Shown in pieces: positions 48,053 to 54,971 of a stretch of 64,000 nucleotides of DNA; position 1 is the first letter of the stretch; the number at the start of each line of letters is the position of its first letter. Location: the NCBI RefSeq assembly GCF_022267315.1, contig NZ_JAIKLE010000030.1:16372-80371 (forward strand), in the 5' to 3' direction. Origin of the DNA: Maribellus maritimus. GTDB taxonomy: Bacteria > Bacteroidota > Bacteroidia > Bacteroidales > Prolixibacteraceae. The notes under the pieces were generated by a model, which made no database searches, had not been told where the DNA came from, and worked only from the letters and a program-made list of their open reading frames with translations. Made by a program: the position numbers and the translations under genes.

Positions 48053-48772
48053 ATATAGTAAAATTGGATCAAAATGGCTAATATATTGACCGCAATATAT
48101 ATGAGAGATACATCTGTTTCAATTAACTTAAACTAGTGAGTTGTGCCTTTTCAAACGTCAAATAAAACTTGAAAAATACCTGAATTAATAAGTTAAAAGG
48201 AAATTAAATATTGCAGAATAGGGCTTAATAAAGATTCATAAAAAAACAAAAGGGTATGAAAACAAATCATACCCTTTTGAAGACAAGTGATCCCACCGGG
48301 ATTCGAACTTAATCTCGTATCACCGTGTCTTTCAGTATTTTATAAAGCACTTAAATCAATTGGTCTCGATTTAGTCCCTTTCTTTGATTATCAGTATATT
48401 ATGTGTTAAATATACACAAATTATATGAAAGTGACTTGTAAGGAACGGTTTTTTGTTAAAATACTAATTTTGAATTTTGAGACTAAATATAATAATGAAA
48501 TGATTACTCCAACTATTCTTCATGCTGCTATTTTCAATATTTGTTATTTGTGAACCCCAAAAAATAACTGCCCTTCTAAAACAATCCTTTTTATAATATT
48601 CTATCTGTACTTTCAATATGGTTCTATATAAACAACTGGAATGCAAAGATAACTTAAGCATATACTATGGAATTTTGGGCATAAATTTTATGCTTAATGA
48701 AAAAAGCAAATTGCCATATTAACAAAAGAGCAGAAATTATTCGTATATTTGAGCGAATAAATTCATTTTATT
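48053..48772. other. Intergenic stretch holding repeat R3 and two divergent promoters
   Basis: 720 bp with no gene. It holds the promoter side of hipB, repeat R3 (48240-48340) and, at the far end, the promoter of the Xre-type antitoxin gene. The inverted-repeat-like ATGGCTAATATATTGACCGCAATATAT at 48074-48100, read in parts, may belong to the hipB operator, but this is uncertain. Confidence 0.35.
48240..48340 (-). repeat. Repeat R3: tRNA 3'-end relic with terminator
   Basis: The clearest of three related elements. On the minus strand a T-arm-like GTTCGAATCCCGG and an acceptor-like TGGGATCACTT are followed by a hairpin (AAAAGGGTATG / CATACCCTTTT, complement of 48249-48279) and a run of T. This is the layout of a tRNA gene end with its terminator. 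The rest of the tRNA is not recognisable, so it is a relic. Such tRNA ends are frequent attachment sites for integrating elements. Confidence 0.7.
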
Positions 48773-49159
48773 ATGAGTGCACTGGAGATTTCAGAAAAAG
48801 ATTTTTTGATTGGTGCCAGGAATGGCATTCAGAAATCCAGGCTTTTGTCAATTGCGCGGGAGTCAGGTTTAACATTGAAGGAGCTGAGTTCGTATCTAAG
48901 AATTTCTACTCGATCAATCCAGGAAAAGGAGCCATCACAACTGATTGCCCCCGGGCCGTCAGAAAGGGCATTGTATATAGCGAAACTATTTAGAAAGGGG
49001 ATCGATATCTTTGGTAGCCGGGATAAATTTTATAACTGGTTGAATTCAGAAAGTGTGGCTATGGGTGGCGAAAAACCAGTTTCCTACCTGGACACTTTTT
49101 CCGGTATACAATTGGTCATGGATGAGTTAAATGCAATTGAATATGGATTTTCTGCCTGA
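48773..49159 (+). CDS. Xre/MbcA/ParS-type antitoxin (DUF2384)
   Basis: Antitoxin of 128 residues. The N-terminal helix-turn-helix-like part is about 20-60 (SIARESGLTLKELSSYLRIS). The C-terminal DUF2384 domain is about 65-125 (ALYIAKLFRKGIDIFGSRDKFYNWLNS, with ...PVSYLDTFSG). These proteins neutralise RES-domain toxins by covering the active site, and they repress the operon. Its stop overlaps the toxin start (TGATG at 49157-49161), indicating translational coupling. Confidence 0.9.
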   Translation: MSALEISEKDFLIGARNGIQKSRLLSIARESGLTLKELSSYLRISTRSIQEKEPSQLIAPGPSERALYIAKLFRKGIDIFGSRDKFYNWLNSESVAMGGEKPVSYLDTFSGIQLVMDELNAIEYGFSA

Positions 49160-49623
49160 TGTTTGTATACAGGATTGCCCATAAGGAACATTCAGCGCTT
49201 GATGGGGTAGGAGGGGTGTATGGTACTGGAAGATGGCACAGAAAAGGCAGTTTGATTATTTATACGTCCGAACATGCATCCCTGGCTGCGTGGGAAAAAC
49301 TTGTTCATATAACAAGTTTAGAGAATCTTCCCAATAATTTGTTGCTAATAAAAATTGAAATCCCAGAGAACATAGAAGCTTATACAGTTCCCAAAGAAGT
49401 TCTTGTAAAAGGATGGGATGGATTTCCTTTTACGTCTGAAACAATTAATTATGGCACTTCCTTTTTACGTGAAAGAAAATACTTAGCCCTTAAAGTCCCT
49501 TCTGTCGTTATTCCTGAGGAGTATAATATTATTTTAAATCCACTCCACCTGAATTTCCGATCTTGTAAAATCGTCAGCAAAGTTCCGTTTATATTTGATA
49601 AACGTATCTCACAAAATGGTTGA
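49159..49623 (+). CDS. RES-domain NAD+-degrading toxin
   Basis: Toxin of 154 residues with the RES family motifs: an early YRI with an Arg, GRWHRKG (Arg), YTSEHASLAAWEKL (Tyr, Ser and Glu region) and the late NPLHLNFRS. RES toxins of the MbcT/Res type are ADP-ribosyl-transferase-like enzymes that break down NAD+ with phosphate or transfer ADP-ribose. Paired with the overlapping DUF2384 antitoxin. Together with HipBA it forms a stretch of addiction modules just before the integrase. Confidence 0.9.
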   Translation: MFVYRIAHKEHSALDGVGGVYGTGRWHRKGSLIIYTSEHASLAAWEKLVHITSLENLPNNLLLIKIEIPENIEAYTVPKEVLVKGWDGFPFTSETINYGTSFLRERKYLALKVPSVVIPEEYNIILNPLHLNFRSCKIVSKVPFIFDKRISQNG

Positions 49624-50372
49624 TAATTTAGTATAATTATAAGGTAGTTGATAATATTTCATTTTCAGTCTATTCTGAGTTTTTAGGTTAAGTGTAATAC
49701 GATTGACGGATAAATTCATCGTTGGTTGGTTTGTAATAATTTTGCCTTTTCCAATCGCCCCTAATACTTTTGTTGTATAAAAACTGCGGTAAGTTAACCT
49801 GATGATTGCGGTACAATCTGTAAATTCCTTTGATTTTTTGTTTTTCTTCATCACTGATATAATTATTCTTCTGGGAATCATTTAAGGTATTGTTCTTTAC
49901 CTAGAGGAAGATAAAATTCATTCCTTTGTTGATTTTATTGAGGCATATTTAGTCCAGCTAACATAATTACAAAAAGAGTTTCAGACACTGGAAATACCTA
50001 ACATGGCTTTTGGCCTTGTAAACCTAAATATGGAATCGTTTCATTACTATAAAGATTTCCAAAAGATTGCTTCGAAATGGAATGAAACAGAAGATAATGC
50101 CTGATTAGTGACACTGATGATTTTTTAGGAGTGTTAAAATGGCAATATTACTTTTTATATGATTCGTTTTAGTACATGACTGATTTATATAACTGACCTT
50201 TACCACTATTGACTTTTCTGAAAACGGACATCTCACGTATTCCAAAAAAATAATACAAAAAACACCTAAATATCAATAAAAGAGGAAGATGAAAAAATAT
50301 TGATATTCATTTGAATGTTGTTTCAAAAAATGAAAGCTTAACTGAAAAATTAAAACACTGCGGCTTCGGGTA
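49624..50372. other. Intergenic stretch with small gene remnants
   Basis: 749 bp without an intact gene. The minus strand at 49688 to about 49900 has a clean roughly 70-codon frame without a start (SDEEKQKIKGIYRLYRNHQ and RGDWKRQNYYKPTNDEFI), which looks like the end of a broken protein. The plus strand at 50003-50104 has a 33-codon frame (MAFGLVNLNMESFHYYKDF) that may be the end of another. I cannot name either family. Together they mark a breakpoint between the toxin-antitoxin module and the integrase. Confidence 0.4.
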
Positions 50373-51539
50373 TTGCTTTTTATTAAAAGATTGTTAATTT
50401 TAGTATCAAAATCAGGACCATTGAACGCACTGCCCAACATAACACTTAAAAAAGGATTTCACAGAGAGCAAAATGTAATACGTGTTGAATTCCCGTATAA
50501 TGTGCAGATTAAGGACTTGTTACGTGCCGGCACACCTGCGCGGTGGAGCCGTACAATGGGGTGCTGGTACATAAACGAAAAAGATTTCGACCTGAACAAG
50601 TTTTACCTTCAGTTTAACCCCCTGACGTATATTAATTATTCAGAGCTAAACAAAAACCAGCAAAAATCTTTTAACCCACAAAAAAAAGGACAAAATAAAC
50701 TTCGGATTGAATTGCCCCCTGGTTACCTGGAGATACTTGAACAAAAAAGACGTAGCCCGAATACAATAAAAATTTACACCAGCTATTTTAAAGATTTTGT
50801 CCGTTATTTTAACAACCGGGATTTAGAGCAAATAAATAAAGAGGAAATTAATAGTTATATTCTAAAATTAATAAGAGAGCAGAAAATTTCTCCGAGTCAG
50901 CAAAATCAAAGAATAAACGCGATTAAATTCTATTATGAACAGGTGGTTGGAAGGGAGAAACAATGCTATGATATTCAGAGGCCGGCAAAAGAAAGAAAGT
51001 TGCCTGACGTATTGAGCAAAAATGAAATTAAGGAAATGATAAACGCAACAAAATACCTTAAACACAAGGCGCTGATTTCGCTTATTTATTCATGCGGATT
51101 AAGACGGAGCGAAGCAATTAATTTAATATTGAGCGATATAGATTCAAAAAGAATGCTGGTTAAGATAAGGGGAGGAAAGGGGAAAAAAGATCGTTATGTT
51201 CCGCTGGCAAAAGGTACACTGGATGGGTTGCGCGTTTATTATAAAAATGATAATCCTGTAAAATGGTTGTTTGAAGGAGAGAAAAAAGGGGAGAAATACA
51301 GCGAAGCAAGTGTTTATAATGTGATTAAAAAAGCGGCACGAAAGGCAGAAATAAAAAAAAGAGTTTATCCTCATATTTTGCGTCACAGTTTTGCCACCCA
51401 TCATTTGGAACAAGGAACTGATTTAAGGATAATTCAGGAATTACTTGGACATTCCAGTTCAGAAACAACGGAAATATACACTCATGTATCACAAACCAGT
51501 TTCTCAGAATTAAAAAATCCGATTGATGATCTTTTTTAA
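50373..51539 (+). CDS. Tyrosine recombinase of an integron-like cassette array
   Basis: Tyrosine site-specific recombinase of about 388 residues. An extra N-terminal domain (about 22-85; VIRVEFPYN, ARWSRTMGCWYI) precedes a core-binding SAM-like domain (about 113-200) and the catalytic domain (about 208-388). The active-site residues are all present: Arg244, Lys269, His334, Arg337, His360 and nucleophile Tyr369 (EIYTHV). The C-terminus PIDDLF resembles the SPLDxL ending of Xer/IntI proteins. The 40 or so extra residues that mark true IntI integrases between the Lys and HxxR patches are absent. No ATG is in frame near the 5' end: TTG at 50373 or TTG at 50421 could be used. A cassette array begins directly downstream. 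Confidence 0.88.
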   Translation: MLFIKRLLILVSKSGPLNALPNITLKKGFHREQNVIRVEFPYNVQIKDLLRAGTPARWSRTMGCWYINEKDFDLNKFYLQFNPLTYINYSELNKNQQKSFNPQKKGQNKLRIELPPGYLEILEQKRRSPNTIKIYTSYFKDFVRYFNNRDLEQINKEEINSYILKLIREQKISPSQQNQRINAIKFYYEQVVGREKQCYDIQRPAKERKLPDVLSKNEIKEMINATKYLKHKALISLIYSCGLRRSEAINLILSDIDSKRMLVKIRGGKGKKDRYVPLAKGTLDGLRVYYKNDNPVKWLFEGEKKGEKYSEASVYNVIKKAARKAEIKKRVYPHILRHSFATHHLEQGTDLRIIQELLGHSSSETTEIYTHVSQTSFSELKNPIDDLF

Positions 51540-51605
51540 TTTTAAAAATGAAGAGCGTAAATATATTATGGTGTATTGCCGGAATATAATGAACAAAATC
51601 CAAAA

Positions 51606-51651
51606 CTATAACCGAAATATAATTAACGGTCATTATATTACTTCGTTATAG
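51606..51651 (+). other. Putative attI-like recombination site (short hairpin)
   Basis: A 46-bp imperfect palindrome 67 bp after the integrase stop. CTATAAC (51606-51612) pairs with GTTATAG (51645-51651). CGAAATATAAT pairs with ATTATATTACTTCG, leaving extra bases on the right arm and an 8-base loop. The right end CG|TTATAG is the left boundary of the first cassette (51646). It looks like a miniature attC; canonical attI sites are not palindromic. Confidence 0.6.
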
Positions 51652-51684
51652 CCAATTTAAACAGAGCCTCATAGCAAAGAACGT

Positions 51685-52299
51685 ATGAGTAAAAAAACAT
51701 TAATATGGATTTGTGTAATATGGATAATTATTACTCTTTTGAATTACTACATTGTTCCATATTTCATTCTTGCTTTCGAGTGGATATTTATGACTGTTTT
51801 TTTGTTAATTATGACAATAATCCAAATTGTAAAATTAATTAAGGAAAGACATCAAATAAAAAAACAAAGATTTTATAGTCTTCTTGTTATCACAAGTCTT
51901 TTTATTCTAACTTTTTATAGAGATGTACCTAATCGGACAATTGAGAAAATAGACTGGATTATTCTTTTAAATAAACGAGTTAAAATTGTAGAACAAGTCA
52001 AAAATAATACATTAAAACCAGGCAAAGGAAAAAGTGGACAGATATGCGAATTGCCTTTTGAGTTTCCAATTGTTTCTAATGGTGGGAATGACATTGTATT
52101 TTATAAAAATAGGACAGATAGTACTTTGACAGTAAAATTCTGGGTTTTTAGAAATTTTTTTGATTCGCCATCGACATATTTTGTTTATACCGAGGATTCT
52201 GAAGAAAAAAAACAAATTGAAAATCTGATAGAAAAACATCCTAAATCGAACTGGAAAATAAAAGACAATTGGTATCGAGTTTATAGAATAGGATTTTAA
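51685..52299 (+). CDS. Cassette 1: small membrane protein of unknown function
   Basis: Protein of 204 residues with two or three N-terminal transmembrane helices (about 5-25, 27-50 and 65-75) and a soluble C-terminal part (about 85-204) that contains DWIILLNKRVKIVEQ and WKIKDNWYRVYRIGF. No family recognised. It is the only gene of the first cassette (51646-52440), the position of highest expression and most recent insertion in a typical integron. Confidence 0.7.
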   Translation: MSKKTLIWICVIWIIITLLNYYIVPYFILAFEWIFMTVFLLIMTIIQIVKLIKERHQIKKQRFYSLLVITSLFILTFYRDVPNRTIEKIDWIILLNKRVKIVEQVKNNTLKPGKGKSGQICELPFEFPIVSNGGNDIVFYKNRTDSTLTVKFWVFRNFFDSPSTYFVYTEDSEEKKQIENLIEKHPKSNWKIKDNWYRVYRIGF

Positions 52300-52311
52300 A
52301 AAATAAAAACT

Positions 52312-52448
52312 GGCTATAACATTTTGTAAATTGCATTGCGGCATTCGGTGCAGGTTGTCGCCCCGGATTCACGCCTGATTGTCTTCGTCCTGCGGACGGA
52401 CAATCACCCGCAATCCGCAACGACAACTTACAATTTTCCGTTACCAAA
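52312..52448 (+). other. attC site of cassette 1
   Basis: R'' GGCTATAAC (52312-52320), complementary to the cassette start GTTATAGCC (51645-51653); R' starts at G52440|T52441. Inner arms: TTGTAA-ATTG-CATTGCGG on the left against CCGCAACGACAACTTACAA on the right, with one unpaired extra base on the right arm. The terminal structure contains a hairpin GATTGTC / GACAATC with inner CGTCC / GGACG. Length about 135 bp. Confidence 0.85.
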
Positions 52449-52526
52449 CAGTTTAAAAAAGCGCAAATCGTGAAACATAAGACAAAAACCATATTATCTC
52501 TTGCGCTTTTGAAGAGTAAAAACCGA

Positions 52527-52600
52527 TTTGGTAACAAACTGTATATTTCATGGCTATTCGGTTTTTCAATGACAAGACAGTGGTAATGTTTTAAATTTTT
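52527..52600 (+). other. Left arm of a split attC (cassette 2)
   Basis: R'' TTTGGTAAC (52527-52535), complementary to the cassette start GTTACCAAA (52440-52448), then AAACTGTATATTTCATGGC, the usual left-arm pattern. The matching right arm is not nearby but at 54936-54957. The arm ends in GTTTTAAATTTTT (52588-52600), whose exact inverted copy is at 54879-54891. The 2.3 kb between them lies inside the attC loop. Inside the short body of the cassette, AAAAGCGCAA (52457-52466) and TTGCGCTTTT (52501-52510) form another inverted repeat. Confidence 0.75.
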
Positions 52601-52684
52601 GGCCGACGCGCGTCGGTTTTTGCAAAACCGTTGAGGAGGGGTTAACAAGAAATAGAAAAGCATAAATAGATTAAACTAAATCAA

Positions 52685-53236
52685 ATGAATAAACTAATTA
52701 TTTTTCTCGTATTCGCCGTTTTATTTGCATCATGTTCAAAAGATGAACCTGAACCCAAATTACTCAACCAGTTTACCATTGATGGAGAAGTGTATGAAAT
52801 AGCAGGTGTATATAATTACTGTGGATACCAATATTCTGCAGGCAAAAAATTATATTCCACCACGCTGATGATTTCTGATGTTGTTATGTCAGACACTCCA
52901 AGCTACCTATTCAAAGACATTGCCAGCGGAGATTATAACATAGAAGGTGCAAGTATTATCCTGATTACAGAACTTGTTGGAGAGGTTGAAACTTACAACG
53001 AGATATGGGATTTTACCGATAACATGGTATCAACATTTATAGCATCTGACGTTTCGATAAACTTGAATTTTAATGATGGAGGATATAGTTCAATTACCAA
53101 ATTAAATAGTTTAATAAACAATGGCGTTTATCATGATTCAGAATATGAAATCAAATTCACCGGAAAGACGACCGATGGTAGAACTATTGAGTGTTATTAT
53201 TTGGGTGGGCAAGGTACTAGTGTCACTGAGAAATAA
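52685..53236 (+). CDS. Small lipoprotein of unknown function
   Basis: Lipoprotein of 183 residues; lipobox Cys17 (LFASC) followed by SKDEPEPK, the acidic outer-membrane sorting-like start common in Bacteroidota. The rest is beta-rich (FTIDGEVYEIAGVYNYCGYQY) and ends in a hydrophilic tail. No enzymatic motif recognised. First gene of the insert in the split attC. Confidence 0.75.
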   Translation: MNKLIIFLVFAVLFASCSKDEPEPKLLNQFTIDGEVYEIAGVYNYCGYQYSAGKKLYSTTLMISDVVMSDTPSYLFKDIASGDYNIEGASIILITELVGEVETYNEIWDFTDNMVSTFIASDVSINLNFNDGGYSSITKLNSLINNGVYHDSEYEIKFTGKTTDGRTIECYYLGGQGTSVTEK

Positions 53237-53317
53237 AAATAACTCATTTAAATATGGGGGTATATAGTGATTCGATAAATTTTTCAAAAATTGATTCATT
53301 GTTAAATAATTTAAAAT

Positions 53318-53806
53318 ATGAAAAAATTAATTTTTATCCTCGTGCTTTTCCCACTGCTTACAATGGGACAAAAAAAATTCGACCGCTATATTGACAGTCA
53401 GATTAAGGCAGGTGTCGATTCTATACAATTACAAATTTCGGCGACAAATTATTGCTTACATCAATTCTATAAAGAAAAAATGATTAGTTATTCTGCTCAA
53501 GTAGCCGGACTTGCCGCTGTATTTTATGGCACAAGCGATGGAATTAACGGCACAAATGATGCTTTCAGGACATATCAAGACTTATTATCATCAAAGCCTT
53601 CAACCGGACTAGAAAACTATTTTATTAAGTTAAGGAGAGCAGAAAGAGAATATTATGATTTGGTTGACCGTAATGATTTAATAGTAAAAATCGGCTCTGC
53701 TGTAGCCGCGACTGGTGTAGTTTTAAATATCGTTGCCCATCGATGGTTAAAAAAATCATACATCCTACCTGCCGAGCATGGAATAGGAGTAATGATAAAA
53801 TTCTAA
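53318..53806 (+). CDS. Small secreted or membrane protein, unknown
   Basis: Protein of 162 residues with signal peptide 1-17 (LFPLLTMGQ), a central Gly/Ala-rich helix (about 62-80, SAQVAGLAAVFYGTSDG) and a second hydrophobic helix (about 128-145, IVKIGSAVAATGVVLNIVA). It resembles small two-helix envelope proteins but belongs to no family I know. It forms a probable operon with the next two genes. Confidence 0.65.
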   Translation: MKKLIFILVLFPLLTMGQKKFDRYIDSQIKAGVDSIQLQISATNYCLHQFYKEKMISYSAQVAGLAAVFYGTSDGINGTNDAFRTYQDLLSSKPSTGLENYFIKLRRAEREYYDLVDRNDLIVKIGSAVAATGVVLNIVAHRWLKKSYILPAEHGIGVMIKF

Positions 53807-53845
53807 TCAATTTGTACATGATTAAAACAATATAAAACTATCAAT

Positions 53846-54349
53846 ATGCAAGACGAACAATCATTTAAAGAAGCTCAAGAACTATTTGATACAATAAACG
53901 AATTTATTGAAACTCTCGAAGAATCATCTGATAGTAAAAATCAAATTAATGGCATATTGTCTCTATTAAAAACAATCGTTGAGTTATTAAGGTCAAATGA
54001 CGAAACAAAATTTCACCAGAGTAAATTGTTGGACAATCATTCTGAGATGCTAAATTATGCTCAAAATACTGCTCAAATTCTAGACGACTCTTTAAAAGCT
54101 CAAGTGAAAATATTTAGTGAATATGATGACAAAATTTCCAAATTAGCAAAAATGGTTTCTGGTATTGCATCAAATTCTGCAAAATTGGGTGAGCAAGTAA
54201 AAGAACTTGCTGAAAACACAGCAAAGATTCCTGCAATCAACATTGACAATTTACTCAATACATTAAACGAACACGCTGATGAGATTAATGTAAATACGGC
54301 ATCAATTAAAAAAATAAAAGATAAACTGAACTTGGAATATGGACATTGA
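53846..54349 (+). CDS. Coiled-coil protein, unknown
   Basis: Soluble, acidic protein of 167 residues that is almost entirely helical with heptad-like repeats (FDTINEFIETLEESSDSKNQ; LAKMVSGIASNSAKLGEQVKELAENTAKI), the look of a long coiled coil similar to methyl-accepting or tape-measure helices. No catalytic motif. Its 3' end overlaps the next gene by 11 bp, so the two proteins are probably made in a fixed ratio and interact. Confidence 0.7.
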   Translation: MQDEQSFKEAQELFDTINEFIETLEESSDSKNQINGILSLLKTIVELLRSNDETKFHQSKLLDNHSEMLNYAQNTAQILDDSLKAQVKIFSEYDDKISKLAKMVSGIASNSAKLGEQVKELAENTAKIPAINIDNLLNTLNEHADEINVNTASIKKIKDKLNLEYGH

Positions 54350-54770
54350 CAAGAATATAGATGATATATTTAAAAATATTTGTGAAAGACCAAATTTAAG
54401 CATGGATCTGGATTTCTTAATGTACTATAAACGAAACAGGAGATTTTTTGATTTAATGACAAAGCCTCCTTTCGAATTAATTGAGATTACACCGGACAAA
54501 ATAATAAGATTTACAAAAATTGGCAGACAAGTAAAAAAAGAAGGTGGATGGCTGATACATTTAAACAATGAAGAGCGTAATGAAATTGAAGATAAAGCAA
54601 TAAATAAAAGAATATCTGAATTGACAATAGAAAATTTAGAATTACAGAATAAACAACTTAAAAACAAAATTTTATATGCAATTATTGGTGGAGCAATTGG
54701 TTTCTTACTTGCTAACTGGAAAGATATTTTAGTAATGCTTCAAGCAATAGATAAGTCAAGCATCCAATAG
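54339..54770 (+). CDS. Tail-anchored coiled-coil membrane protein, unknown
   Basis: Protein of 143 residues. The N-terminal 80 residues are soluble, with a compact alpha/beta look (FELIEITPDKIIRFTKIGRQVKKEGGWLIHL). A coiled coil follows (about 85-112, ERNEIEDKAINKRISELTIEN) and then one transmembrane helix near the C-terminus (about 113-130, ILYAIIGGAIGFLLANW). It overlaps the previous coiled-coil gene by 11 bp. Probably the membrane partner of that protein. Confidence 0.7.
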   Translation: MDIDKNIDDIFKNICERPNLSMDLDFLMYYKRNRRFFDLMTKPPFELIEITPDKIIRFTKIGRQVKKEGGWLIHLNNEERNEIEDKAINKRISELTIENLELQNKQLKNKILYAIIGGAIGFLLANWKDILVMLQAIDKSSIQ

Positions 54771-54878
54771 TCATGTATTTAATGGCAAACAAAATTTTGT
54801 ATAATATTTTTTTAAACTGATTCATTGTCAAATAAACTATAGTGATTAATAAAAAAATGGAAAGAAAATCCCTCCCTA

Positions 54879-54965
54879 AAAAATTTAAAACGGCAACGGC
54901 AGTTCTTCGTAGCACCGGGGAAGGATATTCGACGCCACGAAAACATACAGGTGACCGTTAGCGCC
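54879..54965 (+). other. Right arm of the split attC; boundary of cassette 3
   Basis: The arm GCCACGAAAACATACAGG followed by TGACCG|TTAGCGCC pairs with the left arm at 52527-52555: CTGTAT-ATTT-CATGGC against its complement, with the same extra base as in the other sites. AAAAATTTAAAAC (54879-54891) is the inverted copy of 52588-52600. The junction 54957|54958 starts cassette 3. Confidence 0.75.
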
Positions 54966-54971
54966 AATGCT

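Larger units (their letters stand above)
52601..54878 (+). mobile_element. 2.3-kb insert in the loop of an attC site
   Basis: Four genes (52685-54770) that sit between the two arms of one attC. The left edge contains a perfect palindrome CCGACGCGCGTCGG (52603-52616). I see no transposase, no clear terminal repeats and no target duplication, so how it entered is open. Two short similar segments, TGATTCATTGTTAAATAA (about 53291-53308) and TGATTCATTGTCAAATAA (about 54820-54837), flank the last three genes and may mark a sub-unit. Confidence 0.55.

Noticed and set aside
48240..48340. A functional tRNA gene
   Set aside because: Only the T-arm and acceptor 3' strand are recognisable. No anticodon arm, D-arm or pairing 5' acceptor strand is visible.
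49609..49881. 90-codon open frame on the minus strand
   Set aside because: A different frame over the same bases (49688 to about 49900) gives a more protein-like translation, so this frame is probably a shadow of a remnant.
50373..51539. Calling the recombinase a canonical IntI integron integrase
   Set aside because: The additional IntI-specific segment between the catalytic Lys and the HxxR motif is missing, so only a general tyrosine recombinase call with an integron-like context is justified.
52441..52640. A gene-less mini-cassette of about 190 bp with its own attC ending near 52629
   Set aside because: The left arm after R'' has no partner near 52620 (AAACCGTTGAGG), but pairs well with the arm at 54936. 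The split-attC reading explains more of the sequence.
54951..54971. GTG start that lengthens the cassette 3 gene
   Set aside because: It lies upstream of the recombination point at 54957|54958. The gene must work in any array position, so the ATG at 54972 is preferred.
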